DNA of 64,000 bases from Skermanella rosea. Lineage in GTDB: Bacteria; Pseudomonadota; Alphaproteobacteria; Azospirillales; Azospirillaceae. The stretch lies in NCBI RefSeq assembly GCF_016806835.2, contig NZ_CP086111.1:6034632-6098631 (forward strand). The letters are read 5' to 3'. The notes beneath the pieces were generated by a model. The model saw only the letters and a list, made by a program, of their open reading frames with translations, made no database searches and was not told where the DNA came from. This document shows positions 19,403-27,640 of the stretch, piece after piece. Within the stretch, counting starts at the first letter, position 1. Every line of letters begins with the position of its first letter. The translations under genes and the position numbers were made by a program.

Positions 19403-20188
19403 GTGAAGCGTCCATCCGTTCCGACCGGGATCGCCGCGGCAATCCTGTCCGCTCTCCTGCTGGCCCTCCTGGCCGCAGGCGGGCAGCTGCCGCGCAGCGC
19501 CTGGGCGCAATCCCTGGTGGCCGACCTGTCGAACCACCTGATCGCCATCAACACCGGCTTCGTCGGGACCGAGGTCGTGCTGTTCGGCGCCATCGACGGC
19601 CCGGGCGACGTGGCCGTGGTGGTCCAGGGTCCGCCCAGCGAGGTGATGGTCCGCCGCAAGTCGCGGATCGCCGGCATCTGGATCAACGCCGCCAGCATGG
19701 AGTTCCAGCAGGCGCCCAGCTTCTACAGCGTCGCGACCAACCGCCCGCTCGACCAGATCGTCGGCGACGCCGTGCTGGCCCGGCACGAGATCGGCCTGTC
19801 GCACCTTCGGCTTGTCCCCGCCGCCTCCAGCCGCGCGGCACCCGACCGGGTGCGGGAGTTCCGCGAGGCGCTGATCCGCAACAAGCAGGAGCTGGGCCTG
19901 TACGGCACCGCCCACGGGCAGGTCGCGTTCCTGGGCGAGCGGCTGTTCCGCACCAACGTCTATTTCCCGGCCAACGTGCCGACCGGGGCCTACACGGTCA
20001 GCGTCTTCCTGATCCGCGACGGCGACGTGGTCAGCGCCCAGACCACGCCGCTGACGGTCAGCAAGGTGGGCTTCAGCGCCGAGATCTTCGAATTCGCGGT
20101 GAGGCAGTCCACTTTGTACGGAATCTCGGCCATAATCTTCGCGGTGGCGGCCGGTTGGCTGGCCGGCGCGATCTTCCGAAAGGTGTGA
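19403..20188 (+). CDS. TIGR02186 family protein (TSUP partner)
   Basis: This 261-residue protein starts at GTG, ten bases after the permease gene. It has an N-terminal signal or anchor (ILSALLLALLAAGG), a periplasmic beta-rich domain containing HLIAINTGFVGTEVVLFGA and SRIAGIWINAASMEF, and a C-terminal transmembrane helix (IFAVAAGWLAGAIF). It is known only as a conserved alphaproteobacterial family found next to TauE/SafE permeases; no activity is established. The tight spacing supports a joint function in sulfur-anion export. Confidence 0.85.
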   Translation: MKRPSVPTGIAAAILSALLLALLAAGGQLPRSAWAQSLVADLSNHLIAINTGFVGTEVVLFGAIDGPGDVAVVVQGPPSEVMVRRKSRIAGIWINAASMEFQQAPSFYSVATNRPLDQIVGDAVLARHEIGLSHLRLVPAASSRAAPDRVREFREALIRNKQELGLYGTAHGQVAFLGERLFRTNVYFPANVPTGAYTVSVFLIRDGDVVSAQTTPLTVSKVGFSAEIFEFAVRQSTLYGISAIIFAVAAGWLAGAIFRKV

Positions 20189-20189
20189 C

Positions 20190-20684
20190 ATGAGCGATCC
20201 CGGGACCACGGCTTCGGCAACTCACCAGCGCATCTTCCTGGTGGTGGTCGACGACAGCGAGGAGCTGAACATCGCGCTGACCTACGCCTGCCTGCGGGCG
20301 CGCAACACCGGCGGCCGGGTGGCGCTGCTCTACGTGATCGAGCCCAGCGACTTCCAGCACTGGATCGCGGTCGAGGACATCATGCGGGAGGAGCGCCGGA
20401 CCGAGGCCGAGCAGGTGCTCCAGCGCCACGCCAAGCAGGTCAACGAGATCACCGGCACCCTGCCGATCCTCTATGTCCGCGAGGGCGAGCGGCGCGACGA
20501 GCTGCTGGGCCTGATCAACGAGGAACCGTCGATCTCGATCCTGGTGCTGGCCGCCGGCACCGGCCCGGAAGGGCCCGGCCCGCTGGTCACCCATCTGGCC
20601 GGCAAGGGCGTCGGCAAGCTGCGCATTCCCCTGACCCTGGTGCCGGGCAGCCTGAGGCGCGAACAGCTCGACCTGATCACCTGA
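20190..20684 (+). CDS. Universal stress protein family (UspA-like)
   Basis: The 164-residue protein has a single Usp fold. It begins after IFLVVVDDSEELNIAL and has the ATP-binding-type loop near the C terminus (VLAAGTGPEGPGPLV, then LRIPLTLVPGSL). The ATG lies one base after the TIGR02186 stop, so translation is probably coupled. Stand-alone Usp proteins bind ATP or AMP and modulate partners; here the partner may be the TSUP permease complex. Confidence 0.88.
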   Translation: MSDPGTTASATHQRIFLVVVDDSEELNIALTYACLRARNTGGRVALLYVIEPSDFQHWIAVEDIMREERRTEAEQVLQRHAKQVNEITGTLPILYVREGERRDELLGLINEEPSISILVLAAGTGPEGPGPLVTHLAGKGVGKLRIPLTLVPGSLRREQLDLIT

Positions 20685-20704
20685 GCGATCTCCGGGGACC
20701 GGCG

Positions 20705-21931
20705 TCACGCCGCCGGGCCGAACACCTGGATCGGCTCCCGCAGGCCCTTGACCGGCTGGTAGCCCAGCGAGGTCAGGCGCGGCGGGCAGACCGACGCGAA
20801 CGCCTCCGAGGTCAGGATCGGCCGGCCCATCTCGGCGCACAGCCCCTCGATCCGGCTGACCAGGTTGACCGCCGGCCCGATCACGGTGAAGTCCAGGCGG
20901 TCGGGCGCGCCGATATTGCCGTACATGACGTCGCCGACATGCATGGCGATGCCCGCCTTCAGCGTCGGCAGCCCCCACGCCTGGAGCTCGCGGTTGCGGG
21001 TCTCCATCTGGCCGACCGCCTCCAGCGCCGCGTCCAGCGCGTCATGGACCTTGCCGTCCGGCGGGGTCCCTTCCGGCAGCGGGAAGATCGCCAGCATGGC
21101 GTCGCCGATGAATTTCAGGATCTCGCCGCCCCGCGCCTGCACGACACCGCCCATGATCTCGAAATAGCCGTTCAGCAGGCCGATCAGGTCGGCCAGCGGC
21201 AGCCGGTCCGCCAGGCTGGTGAAGCCCCGCAGGTCGCAGTACCACAGCACGGCGCGCAGGGTCTCGCCGGTGCCGCGCCGGATGTCGCCGGACAGGATGC
21301 GGGTGCCGGCCTCGCGCCCGACATAGGTGTCCAGCACGTTCACCGCCAGCCGCCGCAGCGCCATGGTCTCCAGCACGGTGGAGAGCGCCGGCATCACGTC
21401 GTAGATCAGCGTGAGCTGGTCGGAGGTGAAGCCGCCCGGCCGGTTGGACGTCCAGGTCGCGACGTTCAGCCGGCCGGTCGAGAAGCGCATGGGCATGGCG
21501 ACGTAGTCGGTGCCGCCCTGCGCCTTCAGGTCGTCCAGGATCGTGTAGGGGTAGGGCGGATCCAGCTGTTCGATCCGGTACCGCATGGCGTCGGCCCCGC
21601 CCTCGATGATCGCGCCGATCGGGCTGTTCAGGTATTCGGGCCGGAGCTCGGTGCCGTGCTCGCGCTCGATCTCCTCGACGCCGTCACGGTCCCGCAGCCA
21701 GTTGAAGGTGATGCCGCGGATCTGCGGATGGAGCATGCGGACCTGCCAGGCCGCGCGGAACAGCGGCACCCCGCCCTCGATCAGCCGCTTGCAGAAGGCG
21801 TCGAGCAGCGCCGCGATGCTGGCGGACCGCCTGCCGTCCTCCATCAGCCAGTCGATCAGCTCCATCCGGCTGAGGATCGCGCCGACTTCCGGAGGGCTCG
21901 GGCTGGCGTCGAGGGTCGGCTCGGTGATCAT
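20705..21931 (-). CDS. Class III adenylate/guanylate cyclase, cytoplasmic
   Basis: The 408-residue protein has a long N-terminal sensory region without membrane helices and a C-terminal cyclase domain (from about residue 225). Both metal-binding Asp are present (WYCDLRGFTSLADR; GGEILKFIGDAMLAIFP), as is the second substrate-facing strand, LDFTVIGPAVNLVSRIE. The Lys of EILKF and the Asp before FTVIG match the adenine-selecting pair, so cAMP is the likely product. The N-terminal region resembles those of other alphaproteobacterial cyclases but has no named domain that I can assign. It converges on the Usp gene. Confidence 0.9.
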   Translation of the reverse strand: MITEPTLDASPSPPEVGAILSRMELIDWLMEDGRRSASIAALLDAFCKRLIEGGVPLFRAAWQVRMLHPQIRGITFNWLRDRDGVEEIEREHGTELRPEYLNSPIGAIIEGGADAMRYRIEQLDPPYPYTILDDLKAQGGTDYVAMPMRFSTGRLNVATWTSNRPGGFTSDQLTLIYDVMPALSTVLETMALRRLAVNVLDTYVGREAGTRILSGDIRRGTGETLRAVLWYCDLRGFTSLADRLPLADLIGLLNGYFEIMGGVVQARGGEILKFIGDAMLAIFPLPEGTPPDGKVHDALDAALEAVGQMETRNRELQAWGLPTLKAGIAMHVGDVMYGNIGAPDRLDFTVIGPAVNLVSRIEGLCAEMGRPILTSEAFASVCPPRLTSLGYQPVKGLREPIQVFGPAA

Positions 21932-22040
21932 GGCGGTCCCGCTGTATCCTTTCGCCGGTGCTGGTTATGCTTGATCTGCGATACGATCCTGCCCATTTCC
22001 GAGGAAGCTCGCCAGTGATGATGGTGGGAAGGAGAGATAC

Positions 22041-22598
22041 ATGTTTATTCAGACCGAACAGACGCCCAATCCCGCGACCCTGAAATTCCTGCCCGGGCGC
22101 GACGTCCTGGGGCGGGGCACGGCCGACTTCCCGACGCCCGGGGATGCAGCCCGCTCGCCGCTGGCGCAACGGCTGTTCGAGATCGACGGTGTCGCCGGGG
22201 TGTTCCTGGGGAGCGACTTCGTCACCATCACCAAGGGCGAGGACCGCGACTGGTACCTGCTGAAGCCGTCCATCCTGGGCGTCATCATGGAGCATTTCAC
22301 CGCCGGGCGTCCCGTCCTGATCGAGACGGCCGCCGACGACAATGCCGCCCACGAGGACGACGACGAGATCGTCGCCCAGATCAAGGAGCTGCTCGACACC
22401 CGGGTCCGCCCCGCGGTGGCCCAGGACGGCGGCGACATCACCTTCCAGGGGTTCGAGGACGGCGTCGTCTACCTCAACATGAAGGGCTCGTGCGCCGGCT
22501 GCCCCAGCTCGACCGCGACCCTGAAGGCCGGCATCGAGAACATGCTGCGCCACTACATCCCCGAAGTGGTCGAAGTCCGCCAGAACGCCGCCTACTGA
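22041..22598 (+). CDS. nfuA: NfuA-type Fe-S cluster carrier (Nfu N-domain + NifU C-domain)
   Basis: The protein carries and delivers 4Fe-4S clusters. At 185 residues it has an N-terminal Nfu_N domain (MFIQTEQTPNPATLKFLPG) and a C-terminal NifU-like domain with the cluster-binding Cys pair in KGSCAGCPSS (about residues 150 and 153). A strong GGAGAG lies just before the ATG. It is divergent from the cyclase gene. The two-domain layout is the usual one in Alphaproteobacteria and mitochondria. Confidence 0.95.
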   Translation: MFIQTEQTPNPATLKFLPGRDVLGRGTADFPTPGDAARSPLAQRLFEIDGVAGVFLGSDFVTITKGEDRDWYLLKPSILGVIMEHFTAGRPVLIETAADDNAAHEDDDEIVAQIKELLDTRVRPAVAQDGGDITFQGFEDGVVYLNMKGSCAGCPSSTATLKAGIENMLRHYIPEVVEVRQNAAY

Positions 22599-22621
22599 CC
22601 GGCGCCCTTTCCGGGCACCTG

Positions 22622-23707
22622 TCACGGGTCCGGCACCAGGAACTGCATGCCGAACCAGCGCCAGCGGCCGTCGGCCGCCGGCAGCGTGCAGTTCAGCCGG
22701 GTCCGGCCGGGGGGCATCTCCTCGGCGATCCGCAGCTCGATCCGGTTGCCGTCGAGCCGTTCCAGCGCCGCCCGGCCCTGGCCCGACACGAAGCAGGCCA
22801 GCCGGTCCAGGTCCCGCAGCTCCCCGGTGACGGTGAAGCCGACGCTGGGCGGGTTCAGCGCCGGCGGGGACCGCAGCATCGGGTCGGCCGGCGTCACGTC
22901 GGCCACCGCGAGCGGCAAGGCGTTGGCGGCCAGCCGGAAGCGGTCGATCCCGCCGAATGAGTCGTTCATGAAGAAACGGGGCAGCGCCAGCGCATCCGAG
23001 CGGGCGTGCGCCACGCCCGAGGACTGGCTGAACGCGGCGTCGAACCCCTGGCGCCGCGCCAGGTCGCGCACCGCGAGGCTGTAGCTGCCGAACGGATAGG
23101 CCAGCAGGGTCGGCCGCACGCCCAGTTCCGCCTCGACCCGCTCCACCGCCCTGGCCAGGTCGGCGGCGTTCTGCTGCACCGTGCGCTGGGGCATCGACAG
23201 GCCGGCGGCGGGCAGCACGCCGATGACGGCGCCCGCCCTCGCGACCTCCCGCACCTGCGCCCAGGTCATGTGGCTCTGCGAGCCGGCGTCGATCGGGTCC
23301 GGCGCCACGAACAGGGTGAAGGGCAGGGCTGCCTGCTTCAGCCGCGGGAAGGCCTCGCGGTAGACGGAGCGGTGGGCGTCGTCGATGGTCAGCGCCACCG
23401 TCCGGTCCGGGAGGGGGGCGCCCCGCCGCAACCTGTCGAGGATCGCCGGCAGGGGCATCACCGTGTAGGCGCCGTCGGACAGCTCTGCCAAGTGCTGGTC
23501 GAACTGGTCCAGCCCGATTCCGGCCGGCCCGTACTGGTCCTCGCCGAACCGGCCATAGGCGAACACGACAGCGCCGGCGCCCTGGTCCGGCGGCCCGGAA
23601 ACCGGCACCTCGCCATGGGCCCGGCCCCCGCCGAGCAGGGTCAGCCAGAGAAGGGCGGCGGCGAACCGGCGGACCGGCGTTGCCATGTGGAACAGCTTCA
23701 AGGCCAT
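22622..23707 (-). CDS. Polysaccharide-deacetylase-like protein, probably catalytically inactive
   Basis: This exported protein of 361 residues has a signal peptide within the first 31 residues (LLWLTLLGGGRAHG). The NodB-like fold is recognisable: GAVVFAYGRFGEDQ, motif 1 VALTIDDAH, MTWAQVREVARAGA, and motif 3 PTLLAYPFGSYS. The HxxxH metal motif expected after the VIG stretch is missing; VIGVLPAAGLSM stands where active members read like IGxHTxSH. The Asp of motif 1 remains. It is therefore probably a binding or decayed enzyme; this is inference. A C-terminal domain of about 110 residues carries the two Cys. The open frame extends upstream, but no convincing earlier start precedes the signal peptide. 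Confidence 0.78.
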   Translation of the reverse strand: MALKLFHMATPVRRFAAALLWLTLLGGGRAHGEVPVSGPPDQGAGAVVFAYGRFGEDQYGPAGIGLDQFDQHLAELSDGAYTVMPLPAILDRLRRGAPLPDRTVALTIDDAHRSVYREAFPRLKQAALPFTLFVAPDPIDAGSQSHMTWAQVREVARAGAVIGVLPAAGLSMPQRTVQQNAADLARAVERVEAELGVRPTLLAYPFGSYSLAVRDLARRQGFDAAFSQSSGVAHARSDALALPRFFMNDSFGGIDRFRLAANALPLAVADVTPADPMLRSPPALNPPSVGFTVTGELRDLDRLACFVSGQGRAALERLDGNRIELRIAEEMPPGRTRLNCTLPAADGRWRWFGMQFLVPDP

Positions 23708-23784
23708 GCGTCTCCGAACGGCTTCCTTGTGACACAAATGGAGTGCCGCAACAAGATTGCCGCTTCCGGCCGGCAGCGGGAGCC

Positions 23785-24330
23785 TCACATCATCCGGCCG
23801 CCGGCGGCGCCGTCCCACAGCAGGGGGTAGCGTCCGGCGTCGGGCAGCTGGTAATGCCACCACTCCGACGCGTAGTGCCGCCAGCCCGCCGCCGCCATGA
23901 TGCCCAGCAGCCTGCTGCGGTTGGCCTGCGCGGCCGGCGGGACCGCCGTCGACCCGTGGTGCGACAGCGCCGTCAGGTCGTCGAACGGCGTCCCCATGTC
24001 GAGCGGCGTGCCGCCGGCGTCCGCCAGCGTCAGGTCGACCGCGACGCCGCGCGCGTGAGTGGAGCCCTGCCGCGGGTCGGCGATGAATTCCGGGTCGGGG
24101 AAGGCCCGCCACAGGCTCCACTGGGCCTCCACCGGGCGGAACGCGTCGTAGACCCTGAGCCGGCATCCCTGGCCCAGCGCCAGCCGGGCCGCCCGGTCGA
24201 GCGCCGCCGCGGCGTCGGGATGCAGCAGGCAGACGGCCCGGCGATAGATCGCCCGCCCGGTGATGTTGGCCGGGGTCGCGTAAATCAGGTCGATATCGAC
24301 ATCGGGCGACGCAATCTCTAACAACGTCAT
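23785..24330 (-). CDS. D-Ala-D-Ala dipeptidase, VanX/DdpX type (peptidase M15D)
   Basis: The enzyme hydrolyses D-alanyl-D-alanine released from cell-wall precursors. The 181-residue protein keeps the zinc ligands and catalytic residues of the family: the Arg in VYDAFRP, the His and Asp in THARGVAVDLTLAD, and the Glu and His in SEWWHYQLPD. No signal peptide is seen, so it should act in the cytoplasm like DdpX. No vanH or vanA genes accompany it, so it is likely for recycling and not for resistance. Confidence 0.9.
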   Translation of the reverse strand: MTLLEIASPDVDIDLIYATPANITGRAIYRRAVCLLHPDAAAALDRAARLALGQGCRLRVYDAFRPVEAQWSLWRAFPDPEFIADPRQGSTHARGVAVDLTLADAGGTPLDMGTPFDDLTALSHHGSTAVPPAAQANRSRLLGIMAAAGWRHYASEWWHYQLPDAGRYPLLWDGAAGGRMM

Positions 24331-24403
24331 CTGGATTCCTGAAGGATCGGCAATGAAGAAGGTTCGTATCCGTGTCTAGCATGCCCCGCGTGAAAGATAG
24401 GTC

Positions 24404-25090
24404 ATGAGGATCCTCGGCATGGACAGCGCCACCGGCGCCTGTTCCGCGGCGCTCTGGTCCGACGGCGCCGTGGTCGCCCGGCGCTTCGCCGCGATGGATC
24501 GCGGCCAGTCCGAGGTCATGATCCCCATGGTCCAGGCCGTGCTGGACGAGGCCGGCGTGGCGTTCGGCCAGCTCGACGGGCTCGGCGTCACGGTCGGGCC
24601 GGGCGCCTTCACCGGCCTGCGGATCGGGCTGGCCGCCGCGCGCGGGATCGCGTTGGCCTCCGGGCTGCCGCTGGTCGGGGTGACCAGCTTCGAGGCGGTC
24701 GCCCACGGCGTGCCCGCGGCGGAGCGGTCCGGATGCCCGCTGCTGGTCGCCCTTGAGTCGCGGCGAGAAGATATTTTCGTCCAATCATTCGATATCGACC
24801 TTAATCCGCTGGACATTCCCCGGGCCGTGAGGCCCGCGGACCTGGACCTGCCGGAAGGCCCCTGGCTGATTGCCGGCGACGCGGCCGCCCGCCTGGCCGC
24901 CGCCCTGGGCGCGCGGGAGGGGGGCATGCCAGCATGTCTCCGCGTCGCCGCCGGCCCCGGACTGCCCGACGCGGCCCACGTGGCCCGGCTGGTGGCCCTG
25001 CGCGGCCTCGCCGGAGCCGGGGAGGGGCCGCCCCAGCCCCTCTATCTTCGCCCGCCCGACGTCACGCTGCCGCCGCCCCGGACGCGATGA
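24404..25090 (+). CDS. tsaB: tRNA threonylcarbamoyladenosine biosynthesis protein TsaB
   Basis: TsaB is the non-catalytic partner of TsaD in making t6A37 in ANN-decoding tRNAs. The 228-residue sequence has the family N terminus MRILGMDSATGACSAALW and the GLGVTVGPGAFTGLRIGLAAARG block. It overlaps rimI by four bases (ATGA), a widespread tsaB-rimI arrangement. The segment around 24770-24810 is notably AT-rich for this genome, without breaking the frame. Confidence 0.95.
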   Translation: MRILGMDSATGACSAALWSDGAVVARRFAAMDRGQSEVMIPMVQAVLDEAGVAFGQLDGLGVTVGPGAFTGLRIGLAAARGIALASGLPLVGVTSFEAVAHGVPAAERSGCPLLVALESRREDIFVQSFDIDLNPLDIPRAVRPADLDLPEGPWLIAGDAAARLAAALGAREGGMPACLRVAAGPGLPDAAHVARLVALRGLAGAGEGPPQPLYLRPPDVTLPPPRTR

Positions 25091-25611
25091 GGCCCGGCGA
25101 CGAAACCCCCGGCGCGGCCGGTCCCGGAGCGGTCAGGCTCCAGCCCGCCGGCCCTGCCGACCGCGAGATCCTCGGCTGCCTTCACGCCGCCTGCTTTCCG
25201 GAGGATCCGTGGAGTGCTGCGGCCATTGGTCGCCTGCTGGAGACGCCCGGCATGTTCGCCTTCCTCGCGGACGCCGGTCCCCCCGGGGAGCCGCGCCCCG
25301 TCGGTTTCGTCCTGGCCCGCGTCGCGGCGGGGGAGGGGGAGATTATAACCATCGGCATAGATCCCGGCGCGCGCCGTGCCGGCGCCGGCCGGGCTCTGCT
25401 TGCCGCGGCGGCGGACACGGCAAGGGAATGCGGGGCCGAAAGCCTGTTCCTGGAGGTCGCCGAGGACAACAAGCCGGCCCTCTGTCTGTATAGACGCCGA
25501 GGATTCCTCGAAATTGGTCGCAGACCAAACTATTATCGCCGAATAGACGGAGCAACCGCAGCTATTGTCATGAAGTTGGAACTATTCCAACTTAATACGA
25601 ACCATAGTTAA
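25087..25611 (+). CDS. rimI: Ribosomal-protein-alanine N-acetyltransferase (GNAT)
   Basis: This GNAT-fold enzyme of 174 residues transfers acetyl from acetyl-CoA, by family to the N terminus of ribosomal protein S18. The acetyl-CoA loop is seen as IGIDPGARRAGAGRALL, and the C-terminal LYRRRGFLEIGRRPNYYRR is the typical RimI ending. The ATG at 25087 overlaps the tsaB stop. The last 100 bases are AT-rich compared with the body of the gene. It is convergent with the TusA-like gene, overlapping its stop by three bases (taa at 25609-25611, tta at 25608-25610, with one further base). Confidence 0.93.
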   Translation: MRPGDETPGAAGPGAVRLQPAGPADREILGCLHAACFPEDPWSAAAIGRLLETPGMFAFLADAGPPGEPRPVGFVLARVAAGEGEIITIGIDPGARRAGAGRALLAAAADTARECGAESLFLEVAEDNKPALCLYRRRGFLEIGRRPNYYRRIDGATAAIVMKLELFQLNTNHS

Positions 25612-25862
25612 CGCTTGATCACCCAGAGCCGGTGGACCCCCTCCGAAGCACTGGGATTTTCCGGTTCTGGTCCCTGTACGGAGTGGCCCAGCTCGATCAA
25701 CGATCTGGGCACGTTTTCCAAGGGTTCCCCAGCATTCAAGCGGACTTCGAGGGTTTCGCCGGGGGCCATGCGCTCGACCCGCAACTTGGCTCGGACAAAG
25801 GTTAACGGGCAGACGTCCGCTGTGATATCGAGGAAGTAATCCGCTGACATTGCTGTGCTCAA
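25608..25862 (-). CDS. TusA-like sulfurtransferase (SirA/YeeD fold), 84 aa
   Basis: The TusA/SirA family is recognised from the N-terminal DITADVCPLTFVRAKLRVERM, with the persulfide-forming Cys in the CPxT motif, and from the LNAGEPLENVPRSL stretch. TusA-type proteins relay sulfur as a persulfide to partners. It is divergent from mucR and convergent with rimI. Whether it serves tRNA thiolation or another sulfur route cannot be told from this location. Confidence 0.9.
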   Translation of the reverse strand: MSTAMSADYFLDITADVCPLTFVRAKLRVERMAPGETLEVRLNAGEPLENVPRSLIELGHSVQGPEPENPSASEGVHRLWVIKR

Positions 25863-25892
25863 AATGTGCTCTTCACTCGCAGTAGATCGTTA

Positions 25893-25921
25893 TTGCGTTG
25901 CTCGCGGAGAAGACTTATATC
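25893..25921 (+). promoter_or_regulatory. Predicted sigma-70 promoter of mucR
   Basis: TTGCGT (25893-25898) and TATATC (25916-25921) are separated by 17 bases, in the AT-rich gap before the mucR ATG at 25953. MucR/Ros proteins commonly bind AT-rich DNA at their own promoters, so autoregulation is plausible. Confidence 0.5.
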
Positions 25922-25952
25922 ACAGTTTGTCGGTCCCCTGGAGCAAAGATAG

Positions 25953-26369
25953 ATGAACAACGGATCCCCATCCAACGAGCTGTTGTCTCTGACGACAGAG
26001 ATCGTGGCTGCTCATGTTTCCAACAATACAGTGGCCGTTACAGACCTGCCCCAACTGATCGAGCAGGTGTACAGGACCCTCGCCAATGTTGGCGTCGAGC
26101 CGGCGCCGGTCGTGGAGCGTCCTCAACCAGCGGTTCCGATCAAGAAGTCGGTTACTCCAGAGTATATAATCTGTCTGGAGGACGGCAAGAAGCTCAAAAT
26201 GCTGAAGCGGCATCTGAAAACCGCTTATGACATGACGCCGGAGGAATATCGCGACCGGTGGCAGCTGCCCCCCGATTATCCCATGGTCGCGCCGAACTAC
26301 GCCAAGCAGCGGAGCAAGCTGGCCAAGCAGATCGGCCTTGGCACCCGCGCCCGGCGCGGCGCGGCCTGA
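25953..26369 (+). CDS. mucR: MucR/Ros family zinc-finger transcriptional regulator
   Basis: The 138-residue protein has the Ros/MucR layout: an N-terminal oligomerisation region (LLSLTTEIVAAHVSNNTVAV) and a C-terminal zinc-finger DNA-binding domain. That domain begins at EYIICLEDGKKLKMLKRHL and continues with YDMTPEEYRDRWQLP. The Cys and His ligands are present. Family members silence AT-rich and minor-groove-accessible promoters and control exopolysaccharide, motility and symbiosis genes. The gene is surrounded by AT-rich DNA. It stands before olsB-olsA, but a 425-base gap makes direct co-transcription unlikely. Confidence 0.95.
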   Translation: MNNGSPSNELLSLTTEIVAAHVSNNTVAVTDLPQLIEQVYRTLANVGVEPAPVVERPQPAVPIKKSVTPEYIICLEDGKKLKMLKRHLKTAYDMTPEEYRDRWQLPPDYPMVAPNYAKQRSKLAKQIGLGTRARRGAA

Positions 26370-26794
26370 CGGCGGGGGGCCGGCACCCCGGTTCCGATCG
26401 GATGCTCCAGGTGCCCGGGACGTTCCGGCCCCGGGCGGCGCCTGATCTTCCGATCGGCTCCCGGGCCGGGTCGGCCTTGCTGGAATGACCGGACTGATGG
26501 TTACCGGATGCCTGCGCGCGGCGGAGGCGGGGTGACGACGCGTCGCAGCTACTACTGCCAGTACTTGTGCGGCTGGCGATGATTACAAATAAATGACTCA
26601 GTTGACCTTGGCCTAGCGCTTTGTGGTATGCGTGTCGGACGATGGAACGTTGCAGCCTCCCTGGAGTCGACTGCCCGTCCCGTCGGCATGGTGCGCGCCG
26701 TTCCGCGGATCGCCCTCCCGCCCGGGATGGTCCCTGATCGCGGCCAAGCGGCGGCTGGCCATGCATGTGCAACCCGAGCACCGCAAGCGAGAGC
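26370..26794. other. Intergenic region between mucR and olsB, 425 bases
   Basis: I see no gene in it. The first half is GC-rich and contains short self-complementary stretches after the mucR stop. The second half is AT-rich near 26570-26600, with a loose promoter-like pair TTGACC (26602) and TATGCG (26627) at a long 19-base spacing. This second half probably holds the olsB promoter. Confidence 0.4.
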
Positions 26795-27613
26795 ATGGCC
26801 GACCTCATGATCGATCAGCTTGTCCAGAGCGATCTCCGCTCCGGCAACCTGGAAGTCCGACTGGCCGAATCCTCGGCCGAGGTTGATGCAGCCCAGGCGC
26901 TGCGATACCGAGTGTTCTATACCGAGATGGCGGCCCGGCCGACCGCGGAGATGGCGGCCCGGGGCCGGGATTTCGACAGCTTCGACAGGGTCTGCGACCA
27001 CCTCCTGGTCATCGACCACAACCTGGGCTCCGGTGCCTCCGGCGTGGTCGGAACCTACCGGCTGATCCGCCGTCCCGCCGCCCGCTCCGCCGGCCGGTTC
27101 TACTCCAGCGACGAATACGACATCTCGCTGCTGGCGGGCTATCCGGGGGAGGTCCTGGAACTGGGCCGCTCCTGCGTCGACGCCGCCTACCGCTCCCGGC
27201 CGACCATGCAGCTCCTGTGGCGCGGCATCGCAGCCTATGTCTTCCAGTACGACATCGCCCTGATGTTCGGCTGCGCCAGCCTGCCGGGCACCGATCCGCG
27301 GAAGCTGGCCCTGCCGCTCTCCTTCCTGCACCACAACCATCTGGCTCCCCCGGGCCTGCGGCCGGTGGCGCTGCCGGACCGCTACACCGGCATGAACCTG
27401 ATGGAAGAGCACGAGATCGACATGCGGGCGGCCCTGAACCTGCTGCCGCCGCTGATCAAGGGCTATCTCCGCCTGGGCGGCTTCGTCGGGGACGGCGCCG
27501 TGATCGACGAACAGTTCAACACCACCGACGTCTGCATCGTGGTCAAGACGGACCAGGTCACCGACAAGTATTCCAAGCATTACGAACGGCGGCGGGACGC
27601 CCTGGTATCGTGA
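26795..27613 (+). CDS. olsB: L-ornithine N-alpha-acyltransferase (acyl-ACP GNAT-type)
   Basis: OlsB makes lyso-ornithine lipid from ornithine and 3-hydroxyacyl-ACP, the first step of phosphorus-free ornithine lipid synthesis. The 272-residue protein, started at MADLMIDQLV, has the family blocks LEVRLAESSAEVDAAQALRY (start of the domain), DFDSFDRVCDHLLVID, ELGRSCVDAAYR and MFGCASLPGTDP. The gene is followed after 27 bases by an acyltransferase that fits OlsA, which strengthens the call. It may instead be annotated as a generic GNAT or hemolysin-like protein. Confidence 0.87.
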   Translation: MADLMIDQLVQSDLRSGNLEVRLAESSAEVDAAQALRYRVFYTEMAARPTAEMAARGRDFDSFDRVCDHLLVIDHNLGSGASGVVGTYRLIRRPAARSAGRFYSSDEYDISLLAGYPGEVLELGRSCVDAAYRSRPTMQLLWRGIAAYVFQYDIALMFGCASLPGTDPRKLALPLSFLHHNHLAPPGLRPVALPDRYTGMNLMEEHEIDMRAALNLLPPLIKGYLRLGGFVGDGAVIDEQFNTTDVCIVVKTDQVTDKYSKHYERRRDALVS

Positions 27614-27640
27614 CCGCGGCATGACGAGGGCGGCATCCGG

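Noticed and set aside
23785..24330. VanX-like gene as part of a glycopeptide resistance cluster
   Set aside because: No vanH, vanA or regulatory genes are nearby, and Gram-negative bacteria use such dipeptidases for D-Ala-D-Ala recycling.
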